Source of the DNA: OFTM10 sp964196195
GTDB taxonomy: Bacteria; Actinomycetota; Acidimicrobiia; Acidimicrobiales; Aldehydirespiratoraceae
NCBI GenBank assembly: GCA_964196195.1
Contig: CAXMSE010000055.1
Location: forward strand, 1-64,000
Reading direction: 5' to 3'
DNA: 64,000 bases
The number at the start of each line of letters is the position of its first letter. Position 1 is the stretch's first letter. Of this stretch, positions 52,118-60,083 are shown in pieces. Position numbers and translations under genes: made by a program. Under the pieces are notes generated by a model that was not told the origin of the DNA, did no database searches, and saw nothing but the letters and a program-made list of their open reading frames with translations.

Positions 52118-52912
52118 GTGCTACTCACCATCGACGTCGGGAACACCCAGACCGTTCTGGGCCTCTACGACCCTGAAGCGGAGAACGGCGAAGGCGCCGC
52201 GGCCGGCCTCGTCGACCATTGGCGCCTGTCAACCGACGCCGACCGCACCAGCGATGAGCACTCGGTGATGATCCGAGCGCTCCTCGACATCGCCGGAGTC
52301 GACTTCGACGAGGATCTCGACGGGGCCGCGATCTGCTCCGGCGTGCCGCGGGTGCTCTCCAACCTGCGCGACATGATGCATCGCTATCTCCCGTTCGAAC
52401 CGGTGGTGATCGAGCCGGGCGTCAAGACAGGGATGCCGATCCTCTACGACAATCCCAAGGAGGTCGGCGCCGACCGCATCGCCAACGCAATCGCCGCTCA
52501 CGATCTCTTCGGCGGCCCCACTGTGGTGGTCGACTTCGGTACCGGCAACAACTTCGACGTGATCTCCGAGAACGGTGAGTTCATCGGAGGCGCGATCGCT
52601 CCCGGTGTGGAGATCAGCCTCGACGCCCTGTTCGGTCGGGCCGCGGCGCTGCGCGCGGTCGAGCTGGTGGAGCCACGAAGTGTCATCGGCAAGAGCACGG
52701 TTGAATCGATCCAGTCCGGCTCGGTCTACGGGTTCGCCTCGATGATCGACGGGATGGTGCGACGCTTTGCTGCTGAGATCGGCGAGATCAATGTCGTCGC
52801 CACCGGTGGCTTGGCCCACGTGATCGTGCCGGCCTGCGAAACCATCGACCACCTCGAACCCTTCCTCACCCTCCACGGTCTGCGGATCGTCCACCAACGA
52901 AACTCTCGATGA
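52118..52912 (+). CDS. coaX: Type III pantothenate kinase
   Basis: A 264-residue CoaX kinase, ASKHA fold, starting at GTG 52118. The phosphate-1 motif is LLTIDVGNTQTVLGLYD, phosphate-2 is TVVVDFGTGNNFDVI, and the pantothenate-binding segment is GADRIANAIAAHDLF. VVATGGLAHVIVP is adenosine-binding. It makes the first committed step to coenzyme A, downstream of PanC. It overlaps lysS by four bases (ATGA). Confidence 0.95.
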   Translation: MLLTIDVGNTQTVLGLYDPEAENGEGAAAGLVDHWRLSTDADRTSDEHSVMIRALLDIAGVDFDEDLDGAAICSGVPRVLSNLRDMMHRYLPFEPVVIEPGVKTGMPILYDNPKEVGADRIANAIAAHDLFGGPTVVVDFGTGNNFDVISENGEFIGGAIAPGVEISLDALFGRAAALRAVELVEPRSVIGKSTVESIQSGSVYGFASMIDGMVRRFAAEIGEINVVATGGLAHVIVPACETIDHLEPFLTLHGLRIVHQRNSR

Positions 52913-54318
52913 CCCTTCCCTACCGCTTCGACGTATCCCACACTGCCGCCGCGATCATCGCTGATCATGGCGACATCGAGGCCGGCTCGGAGACCGATCA
53001 GGTCGTCACCGTTGCGGGTCGTCTGATGCTCAGGCGCGACCAGGGCAAGGTGGCCTTTGGCTCGCTGCAGGACAGCACCGGCCGGATTCAACTCTTCGCC
53101 ATGGCCAAGAGCACACCCGAATTCGATGGCTTCACCGGCCTCTCGATCGGAGACTGGATCGCGGTCACGGGTATCGTGATGATGACCCGTCGGGGCGAAC
53201 TGTCGGTGCGGGTCGACGAATGGACGGTGCTCGCCGAAGCCCAGCGACCCTTCCCCGACAAGTGGCACGGTCTCTCCGATCCCGACGTCCGCTATCGCCA
53301 GCGCTACGTCGACCTGTGGGTCACCGAAGAATCACGCACGGCCTTTCGCCAGCGCTCGGAGATCGTGGCGTCGATGCGCCGCATCCTGCAGGAGCAGGAT
53401 TTCATCGAGGTCGAGACCCCGATGCTCCACCCGATTCCCGGGGGCGCCCTGGCCAAGCCCTTCGTCACCCACCACAACGCCCTCGACACCGACCTCTACC
53501 TGCGTATCGCTCCCGAGCTCTACCTGAAGAGGCTCGTGGTGGGCGGGATGGAGAGGGTCTTTGAGATAGGTCGGGTGTTTCGCAACGAGGGCATGTCCAC
53601 CCGTCACAATCCCGAGTTCACAATGCTCGAGCTCTACTGGGCATATGCCGATCATGGCGACATGATGACCCTCACCGAGGAGCTCATCGCGGGCACCGCG
53701 ATGGAAGTGCTCGGCACCACCGTGATCGACTACGACGGCCGTGAAGTCGATCTCACCACGCCGTGGCGGCGGGCCACGATGGAGGAGCTGATCCTCGAAC
53801 ACGCCGGTGTCGAGGTGAGTCTCGACACCCCGATCGACGAGCTCCGTACCCTGTGCGAGAGGTTCGGCGTAGAAGTGAAGGCCCACTACGGCCCCGGCAA
53901 GCTGATTCTCGAGATCTACGAAAAGACCTGCGAAGCCGAGCTGTGGGGGCCGGTGTTCGTCACCGACTATCCGGTGGAGGTCTCGCCGCTCTCACGCGAG
54001 CATCGCGACCGGCCGGGCTACGCCGAGCGTTTCGAGGCAATCGTGGCCGGACGTGAGCTTTGCAACGGTTTCTCCGAGCTCCTCGATCCGGTCGTACAGA
54101 GGGAACGGTTCGTCGCCCAGGAAGCCGATCGTGATGCCGGCGACGACGAGGCGATGGTGGTCGACGAGGACTACCTGAGGGCCCTGGAGTACGGCCTGCC
54201 CGGTACTGCCGGGCTCGGTATCGGGGTGGATCGGCTCGTGATGTTGATCACCGGAACCACCACGATTCGCGATGTCGTGCTATTCCCTACCCTCAGACCA
54301 GAGCAGACCGAGGGGTAG
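52909..54318 (+). CDS. lysS: Lysyl-tRNA synthetase (class II)
   Basis: A 469-residue class II LysRS. The N-terminal OB fold covers about residues 30-110 (VVTVAGRLMLRRDQGKVAFGSLQD), motif 2 is FEIGRVFRNEGMSTRHNPEFT, and motif 3 is GLGIGVDRLVMLITG. LDSTL-like anticodon contacts sit in the OB domain. It is slightly shorter than E. coli LysS (505) owing to a reduced N-terminus. The order coaX-lysS-clpC resembles mycobacteria, although here five other genes come before clpC. Confidence 0.95.
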   Translation: MTLPYRFDVSHTAAAIIADHGDIEAGSETDQVVTVAGRLMLRRDQGKVAFGSLQDSTGRIQLFAMAKSTPEFDGFTGLSIGDWIAVTGIVMMTRRGELSVRVDEWTVLAEAQRPFPDKWHGLSDPDVRYRQRYVDLWVTEESRTAFRQRSEIVASMRRILQEQDFIEVETPMLHPIPGGALAKPFVTHHNALDTDLYLRIAPELYLKRLVVGGMERVFEIGRVFRNEGMSTRHNPEFTMLELYWAYADHGDMMTLTEELIAGTAMEVLGTTVIDYDGREVDLTTPWRRATMEELILEHAGVEVSLDTPIDELRTLCERFGVEVKAHYGPGKLILEIYEKTCEAELWGPVFVTDYPVEVSPLSREHRDRPGYAERFEAIVAGRELCNGFSELLDPVVQRERFVAQEADRDAGDDEAMVVDEDYLRALEYGLPGTAGLGIGVDRLVMLITGTTTIRDVVLFPTLRPEQTEG

Positions 54319-54320
54319 CC

Positions 54321-55283
54321 ATGCGGATCGCAATCGTCGGCATGGGTGGCGACATCGGCACTGGTGTCGCCCTGCGCTTCCACGGCGATCCTGCGGTCTC
54401 GATGTTGGGCCTCGATATGGAGCCGCCGCGTCGTCGGATACGGCGCACCGAGTTCCACCGCGTCGAACCCACCGAGGTGGAGACCCGCACCCGACTCCTT
54501 CGCGAGTTCGACCCCGAGGTGCTCATCCATCTGGGGATCTACGAGCCCCACTCGCGCTCCAATCCCGTATCGGCCGAGATCCGCACCCGGGCCGCCACCC
54601 GTTCGGTGTTCCAGGCCGCTCTCGATTGCCCCTCGCTCCAACACGTCGTGATGAGGTCGGGGATCGATGTCTACGGGAGCCGGCGCCGTTCCCACGAGGT
54701 GGCCGACGAGAGCGCCCCGCTCGCGCCTACATCGCGCTTCGGTCGGATGCTCGTCGACGCGGAAACCGAAGCCCAGACCTTCAAGAAGCAGCGCGAGGCC
54801 ATCCCGGTCACCATCCTGCGCTTCGCTCCGATCGTGGGTCCTTACATCCCGAGCCCGCTCGGGCGCTACCTCCGCCTCCCGGTGGTGCCCGTCGGCCTGC
54901 CGTTCGAGGGTCCCCTCCAACTTGTCCACATCGACGACGTCCACGACGCCGTTGCGGCGGCCGTACGGGTGCGCATCGATGGGGCGTTCAACATCGTGGG
55001 CGAGGGAACGATCACCGGGTCGAAGGCAGCGCGGATCGGTCGGCGCCTGATCATGCCCGTATGGGGGCCGGGATGGCTCGTGGCACGCGCGATCACCGCC
55101 GCCCTCGGTTCACCCCTGCCCGAACACTCCGCCGAGGCACTCAAGCGGGGCCAGACCGCCGATGGTGCCAAGGCTCGATCCGAGCTTGATTTTACTCCCG
55201 CCCGCTCCACCCGGGCCTGTGTGGAGGACCTCTACAACTGGGAGTCGATCGTGCATCTCGAGGTCGACAGGGACGCCGCATGA
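54321..55283 (+). CDS. NAD-dependent epimerase/dehydratase-fold protein (atypical SDR)
   Basis: A 320-residue extended SDR. The dinucleotide motif is IAIVGMGGDIGTGVALRF (GxxGxxG), and the RSGIDVYGSRR strand corresponds to the substrate-side Ser/Thr. Where the YxxxK catalytic pair should be, it reads TSRFGRMLVDAETEA, so both Tyr and Lys are lost. It is therefore likely an atypical, perhaps non-catalytic, NAD(P)-binding SDR. ATG two bases after the lysS stop; its stop overlaps the hydrolase gene by four bases. Confidence 0.8.
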   Translation: MRIAIVGMGGDIGTGVALRFHGDPAVSMLGLDMEPPRRRIRRTEFHRVEPTEVETRTRLLREFDPEVLIHLGIYEPHSRSNPVSAEIRTRAATRSVFQAALDCPSLQHVVMRSGIDVYGSRRRSHEVADESAPLAPTSRFGRMLVDAETEAQTFKKQREAIPVTILRFAPIVGPYIPSPLGRYLRLPVVPVGLPFEGPLQLVHIDDVHDAVAAAVRVRIDGAFNIVGEGTITGSKAARIGRRLIMPVWGPGWLVARAITAALGSPLPEHSAEALKRGQTADGAKARSELDFTPARSTRACVEDLYNWESIVHLEVDRDAA

Positions 55284-56098
55284 GCCGGATCTATACGAGC
55301 GACGGTGTTCGCATCCACTACACCGAGTGGGGCAACCATGAGGGACCCACCGTGTTGTTCCTGCACGGGCTCGGGGCCGACAACCTCGGCTGGTTCCGTC
55401 AACGCCATGCCTTCGGCCACGACTATCGCTGCGTGGCCGTCGACAATCGAGGATCGGGGCAGTCCGAGAAGCCGCCGGGCCCCTACTACCTCGAACGCCT
55501 CGCCCGAGATGCGGTGGAGGTTCTCGACCATCTCGAGATCAGGTCGGCCCATGTGGTCGGAGCGTCGATGGGTGGGGCCCTTTCGCAGATCATCGCCGTC
55601 GGGTTTCCCGAACGGGTTCAGTCGCTCACCCTGGCCTGCACCGCATGTGAGCTTGGTTGGCGAGACGAGCTGTTCGACGACTGGGAAAACCTGATTCGCA
55701 CCCAGGGGATGCGGGCGTTCTCGGTGAAGAACTTCGAGTGGATCTTCGGACCCCGCTCGGTGCGCCGACTCTGGCCTGTTGCGGCCCTCCTCGGACCCCT
55801 GATGCTGCGTGCCCCTCAAGAGGCGTTCATCGCCCAGATCGGTGCGATTCGCAGCTTCAACGAAGGCAGTTCGGATGATCTCGGCGAGATCAGGGCGCCG
55901 ACGCTGGTGATTACCGGGAGTCAGGATCTGCTCACTCCGGTCGCCGATGCCGAGGAGATCGCGGCTCGAATTCCCAACAGCGAACTGGTGGTCGTGCGAG
56001 GGGCGGCCCACGGTTTCATGGTGGAGGGTGCCAAGTACTTCAATCGGGTGGTGCTTGAGTTTCTGGGCCGCCAGGTGGCGGTCAGTTCGTCAGCGTGA
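55280..56098 (+). CDS. Alpha/beta hydrolase
   Basis: A 272-residue alpha/beta hydrolase. The oxyanion region is VLFLHGLGADNLGW, the nucleophile elbow GASMGGALSQ carries the Ser, the Asp is in TGSQDLLTPVADA and the His in GAAHGFMVEGA. Thus the triad is complete. Esterase, lactonase and lipid hydrolase roles are all possible. It is translationally coupled to the SDR gene and overlaps the end of the convergent MDR gene by 17 bases. Confidence 0.88.
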   Translation: MSRIYTSDGVRIHYTEWGNHEGPTVLFLHGLGADNLGWFRQRHAFGHDYRCVAVDNRGSGQSEKPPGPYYLERLARDAVEVLDHLEIRSAHVVGASMGGALSQIIAVGFPERVQSLTLACTACELGWRDELFDDWENLIRTQGMRAFSVKNFEWIFGPRSVRRLWPVAALLGPLMLRAPQEAFIAQIGAIRSFNEGSSDDLGEIRAPTLVITGSQDLLTPVADAEEIAARIPNSELVVVRGAAHGFMVEGAKYFNRVVLEFLGRQVAVSSSA

Positions 56099-57182
56099 TC
56101 ACCAGATTGCCGATGTGTTCCTTGCGGCCGAAGGCCTCCTGGGCCTCGCCGATCTGCTCCAACGGGTAACACGCCGCGAGCATCGGGGCCACCTCGCCGC
56201 GCTCGATGTAGCCGACGAGGTCGGCGAACACCTGAGGCTGGAAGACCGTTGCCCCATAGAGCTCCAGGTCGTTGAGATAGAGGGTGCGGAGGTCGAGATC
56301 GACGACCGGCCCGGCGATGGCGCCGGAGGTCACGTAGCGCCCTCCCCTGCCGAGGGCCTCCAACCAGCCGATGAAGTTGTCGCCGCCCACGATGTCGGCC
56401 ACCACGTCGAACGGAGCGCCGTTGGCCTCGACCGCCGCAGCGGCGACGTCGCCGGCCTCACGGGCGATCGTTGCTGCCGGCTCCAGAGCCCGGACCTGGT
56501 CGAGCTTTGCCGAGCCGGCGATCGCCACCACCTTGGCGCCGCGCCGCTTCGCCAACTGCACCAGGGCGCTGCCGACCCCGCCCGACGCTCCGGGTACGGC
56601 GATGCTCTGGCCGCTGGTGAGCCCGACCCGCTGGAGCATGTGTTCCGCGGTCGACCAGGAACAGGCGAAGGTGGCGAGCTCCTCGTCGGTCAGGTCGGAG
56701 TCGACCGGGTGAACGTTTCGGGCCGGAACCGCCGCATACTCCGCGAACCCACCGTCGTGTTCGCTGCCGAGGTAGCCGGCCAGCTCGCGGTTGGCCGGAT
56801 CGTCGGGGTCGCGTAGCCAGGGGTCGACCAGCACGCGTCGACCCATGAGTGCAGCGATGTCGACTTCGGTGCCGGCGGCCACGACCGTGCCGCAGATGTC
56901 TGCGCCTTGGATACGGGGGAACCTGAGACCGCCGCGGCCCCATGTGGCATCGTCGGTCTGGGACTCCTCGAAGCCGTCGCCCGAGGTGGCCGCGGTAACC
57001 GACCGGGAGTACCACCCGACGCGGGTGTTGATATCGGTGTTGTTCACGCCACAGGCCGAGACCCTGATGAGGGCGTCGTCGGGTCTGAGGATCGGCAGAG
57101 GGACATCGTGGCGAACTTCCAACATCTCGGGACCCCCGCGCCCGAGGAGGAGGGCGGCGCGCATCGTGTCGGGTCTGTCCAT
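56082..57182 (-). CDS. Medium-chain dehydrogenase/reductase (quinone oxidoreductase-like)
   Basis: A 366-residue MDR enzyme. The N-terminal GroES-like domain shows LIRVSACGVNNTDINTRVG and IQGADICGTVVAAGTEVD. The NADPH-binding Rossmann domain begins VPGASGGVGSALVQLAKRRG. The CGVNNTD pattern is that of the zeta-crystallin/quinone reductase branch or alcohol dehydrogenase-like enzymes. The structural-zinc cysteine cluster is not seen, so a zinc-free reductase is likely. Substrate not known. It converges on the hydrolase gene. Confidence 0.87.
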   Translation of the reverse strand: MDRPDTMRAALLLGRGGPEMLEVRHDVPLPILRPDDALIRVSACGVNNTDINTRVGWYSRSVTAATSGDGFEESQTDDATWGRGGLRFPRIQGADICGTVVAAGTEVDIAALMGRRVLVDPWLRDPDDPANRELAGYLGSEHDGGFAEYAAVPARNVHPVDSDLTDEELATFACSWSTAEHMLQRVGLTSGQSIAVPGASGGVGSALVQLAKRRGAKVVAIAGSAKLDQVRALEPAATIAREAGDVAAAAVEANGAPFDVVADIVGGDNFIGWLEALGRGGRYVTSGAIAGPVVDLDLRTLYLNDLELYGATVFQPQVFADLVGYIERGEVAPMLAACYPLEQIGEAQEAFGRKEHIGNLVITLTN

Positions 57183-57255
57183 CCTTCAGTGTCTCAGCTG
57201 GGTGGTCGGCAGGGGTGATGGTCTGAAAGCCCGGCGAAACCGGCATCATCACCGG

Positions 57256-58872
57256 ATGGACGACAGTGACCTTCGCTGGTCGGATGCTCGCAGCCGACGA
57301 CAGAAGCGCCTACGCGCGGTTGTGTGGATCTTCGTGGCGACGGTAGGCCTGGGGGTCGGGGGTGCGATCTGGTGGGGGGCTGGGGGTGAGAGTCCCGATG
57401 TTGGTTTGCTGGAGAGCACGATCTACGCCCGTCCCGTGGAAGTTCCTCCGGTGGAGCTGTCCGTGGTCACCGTTGAGTGGGGTATCTCAACGATCGACCT
57501 CGGCGGTGCCGACCCTATGAGTGGTGGTATCTCACCGGCCGATCTCGACCACGACGGCGACCTTGATCTGGTGGTGGCCAACGGCTCGGCTGCGGTGTTG
57601 TTGTGGGATGACGGACGCTACGGGCCTCCGATCGATCTTGGCGTCGACGATGCGGTGTCGGCGGCGATCGGGGATGTCGATTCCGACGGTTGGCCCGATA
57701 TTTTGGTGGCCCGCACCGGCGATACCGATCTCGTCCTGTGGGGCGGAGACTGGCTCGCCGGTGAGGGTGCGCCTCCCAATCCCCTTCGCCTCGAGGGAGG
57801 AGCTCCGTCGGCGGTGCTGGTTCCGGCCGACTTCGATGGCGACGGCCAACTCGAGATTCTGCGCCTCGGGCGCGGAGGCGGGTCGGGCACATCCGATGTG
57901 ATCTGGAGCCAAAACGGTGACACCCCTCGTTCGTTCGGGTCGACCGTCCTGCCGGGGTCGGACCTGCTCTCACTCGCGGTTGCCATCGCCGACGTCGATG
58001 GCGATGGCCTGCTCGACATCTGGGTGACGCGCGATGTCGGATGGGATCTCGGAGGGGATTCCGTCTACTCGCGGCGAGGTGATGAAGCGGGTCCGTGGCT
58101 GGATGTGGCTGACACCCTCGGGGCGGGACTGGCCATCGACGGCATGGGGATCACTCTGGCTGATCTCGATTCCGATGGTGATGTCGATGCCTACGTGTCC
58201 GACATTGGTGACAACGAGGTCCTGTTGGCCGACGATGGAGGGTTCGCATCTTCGGACCACTCGGGAGCGGCGAGGATTCGTCCCCCGAACACGTCGTCAT
58301 CGGTTGTGTCGAGCTCGTGGGCGTCGGGAGCGGCGGATATCAACCTCGATGGACGCCTCGATCTGGTGGTGGTGGGCGGTGGGTTCCCCGACGGTGTGGT
58401 GCGCAACAAGATCGCGGGCACCTCGGTGATCCTCGAGGAGCCGCCTGCGATCCTCGTCGGTATCGACGGTCGCCACTTCGTCGACGACTGGCCACTGCTC
58501 GGGCTCGAGCTGTCGATGGTCGGCCGGTCGATGGCTCTCGGCGATTTCGACGGCGATGGCGACACCGACATCATGATCGTCAGCCAGGATGGAAAGCTCG
58601 CTGCACTGAGAAACGACAGTGACCGCCCATCGCTCACCATCGAGGTCCCGCCGAGCTGTGGCGAGGGCGTCGAGGTTGAGATTTCGACCGCGACGGTGCG
58701 GCACCGCTCAGTTGTCCCCGCCCAGACCTACGGGGGGGCACATGCCCGCCAGGTGGTGGTGGGCCTCGGTGCCGAGCCGACCACTGTTCGAATCGAGCGC
58801 CCCGGACACGGGCCGGTGGAATTCACCGCGGGCCGCGAGGCGGACCGCACCGTGGAGATCGCCGTGTGTTGA
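57256..58872 (+). CDS. Membrane-anchored FG-GAP/VCBS beta-propeller protein
   Basis: A 538-residue protein. One N-terminal membrane helix (AVVWIFVATVGLGVGGAIWW) serves as an uncleaved anchor, and the rest is outside. It contains seven calcium-loop repeats: DLDHDGDLD, DVDSDGWPD, DFDGDGQLE, DVDGDGLLD, DLDSDGDVD, DINLDGRLD and DFDGDGDTD. These suggest a seven-bladed integrin-like propeller. The C-terminal about 100 residues (SLTIEVPPSCGEGVEVEI, QVVVGLGAEPTTVRIERPG) resemble an ASPIC/UnbV domain. ATG at 57256. Probable role: surface binding or adhesion. Confidence 0.8.
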   Translation: MDDSDLRWSDARSRRQKRLRAVVWIFVATVGLGVGGAIWWGAGGESPDVGLLESTIYARPVEVPPVELSVVTVEWGISTIDLGGADPMSGGISPADLDHDGDLDLVVANGSAAVLLWDDGRYGPPIDLGVDDAVSAAIGDVDSDGWPDILVARTGDTDLVLWGGDWLAGEGAPPNPLRLEGGAPSAVLVPADFDGDGQLEILRLGRGGGSGTSDVIWSQNGDTPRSFGSTVLPGSDLLSLAVAIADVDGDGLLDIWVTRDVGWDLGGDSVYSRRGDEAGPWLDVADTLGAGLAIDGMGITLADLDSDGDVDAYVSDIGDNEVLLADDGGFASSDHSGAARIRPPNTSSSVVSSSWASGAADINLDGRLDLVVVGGGFPDGVVRNKIAGTSVILEEPPAILVGIDGRHFVDDWPLLGLELSMVGRSMALGDFDGDGDTDIMIVSQDGKLAALRNDSDRPSLTIEVPPSCGEGVEVEISTATVRHRSVVPAQTYGGAHARQVVVGLGAEPTTVRIERPGHGPVEFTAGREADRTVEIAVC

Positions 58873-58880
58873 GCTCGTAC

Positions 58881-59870
58881 TCAGCGCAGTGGCGAGGCTG
58901 CCCGTTCGACCAGATCGATAGATGCTGCTCTGAGGGCCTCGGCGCCGGGTGTATCGGGGAGCGCGGTGAGAGTGGCGCAGGCTTTGTCGGCCCACGAGCG
59001 GGCCACATCGAAGGCGATGTCGACCCCGTCGCCAGAACGCACGAGCTCTCGGGCCTGATCGCGGGCATCCATGGAAATGTCGGCGGTGAGCAAGGACGCC
59101 AGCTCCGGACCGATGTCGGAGTCGGCCAGGGAGAGGATGACAGGCAGGGTGTAGATGCCCTCCACCAGATCATTGCCCGATGGCTTGCCGAGCTGTTCAT
59201 CGGTGGCGATGAGATCGAGGATGTCGTCGACCACCTGGAATGCCATCCCATAGGCCAGACCGAATTCGGTGAGCGACTCCACCACCGGGCGGGGCAGCTC
59301 GGCCACGAGGGCCCCGATCCGGCACGCGGTACCGAGGAGGGCCGCGGTCTTGCCGGTGATCGATTGTTCGTAGGCTTCGATTGTGCGACTGGGGTCGTAG
59401 GCGCTTTCGAGCTCGAGGATCTGACCCTCGCAGAGATGGGTGATCGTGGTGGCCAGCAAGCCCGCCACCTCGGTGCCGAGGTCGGCGGCGAGCTCCGATG
59501 CACGCCCGAGGAGGTAGTCGCCGGCCAGGATCGCGCGCAGGTTGCCCCACTGGGCATTCACGCTCTTCACACTGCGACGAGTGGTGGCATCGTCCATCAC
59601 GTCGTCGTGGTAGAGGCTCCCGATGTGGACGAGCTCCACCGCGCAGCCGCCCCGCACCACATCGATCGGTGCGGAGCTCCCGTCGGGATCGAGCACGGCC
59701 GCGGAGGCCATGGCAAACCCGGGACGAACCCTCTTGCCGCCGGCGCGGATCAGGTGGCTGGCTACATCGGTGAGGAAATCACTATCGGCCCTCACCACGC
59801 GCAGGAGTTCATCTTCGACGCGACCGAGATCGGATTCCATCGAAGGCAGGATCGCCAGCGGGTGTGCCAC
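58881..59870 (-). CDS. Polyprenyl diphosphate synthase
   Basis: A 329-residue trans-prenyltransferase making long isoprenoid diphosphates, probably for menaquinone side chains. The first Asp-rich motif is SLYHDDVMDDATTRR and the second is QVVDDILDLIATDEQLGKP. The N-terminal substrate segment is GGKRVRPGF. Chain length cannot be read with certainty. It is convergent with the FG-GAP gene (8-base gap) and divergent from clpC. Confidence 0.92.
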   Translation of the reverse strand: MAHPLAILPSMESDLGRVEDELLRVVRADSDFLTDVASHLIRAGGKRVRPGFAMASAAVLDPDGSSAPIDVVRGGCAVELVHIGSLYHDDVMDDATTRRSVKSVNAQWGNLRAILAGDYLLGRASELAADLGTEVAGLLATTITHLCEGQILELESAYDPSRTIEAYEQSITGKTAALLGTACRIGALVAELPRPVVESLTEFGLAYGMAFQVVDDILDLIATDEQLGKPSGNDLVEGIYTLPVILSLADSDIGPELASLLTADISMDARDQARELVRSGDGVDIAFDVARSWADKACATLTALPDTPGAEALRAASIDLVERAASPLR

Positions 59871-60021
59871 GTCCCTAAGCTACGGCGTCGACACGACCGT
59901 CGCCCATCTTCGCGCCACTGAGCGTCGATGAGCTGCCACCCTCACCGGTCGGATCGCCCTATTCCTACGTCTGGCCGCAATCTTGCCGATGGGACAGCTG
60001 AGTTCCGGGAGCCATCGAGGG

Positions 60022-60048
60022 CGACAGCCCGAAGGGTCCCGATACACT
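60022..60048 (+). promoter_or_regulatory. Candidate sigma-70 promoter for clpC
   Basis: GCGACA (60021-60026) and TACACT (60043-60048) with a 16-base spacer resemble housekeeping -35/-10 elements. The implied start of transcription is about 30 bases before the clpC ATG, whose GGGAGG site lies at 60070-60075. No clear ClgR or CtsR operator was found in the 213-base intergenic region. Confidence 0.4.
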
Positions 60049-60083
60049 CATTGGACGGACCCAAAGACTGGGAGGAATGCCTG

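Noticed and set aside
60000..60083. ClgR/CtsR or CIRCE operator in front of clpC
   Set aside because: No TTAGCACTC repeat, tandem heptads or convincing ClgR palindrome was found between 59871 and the clpC start.
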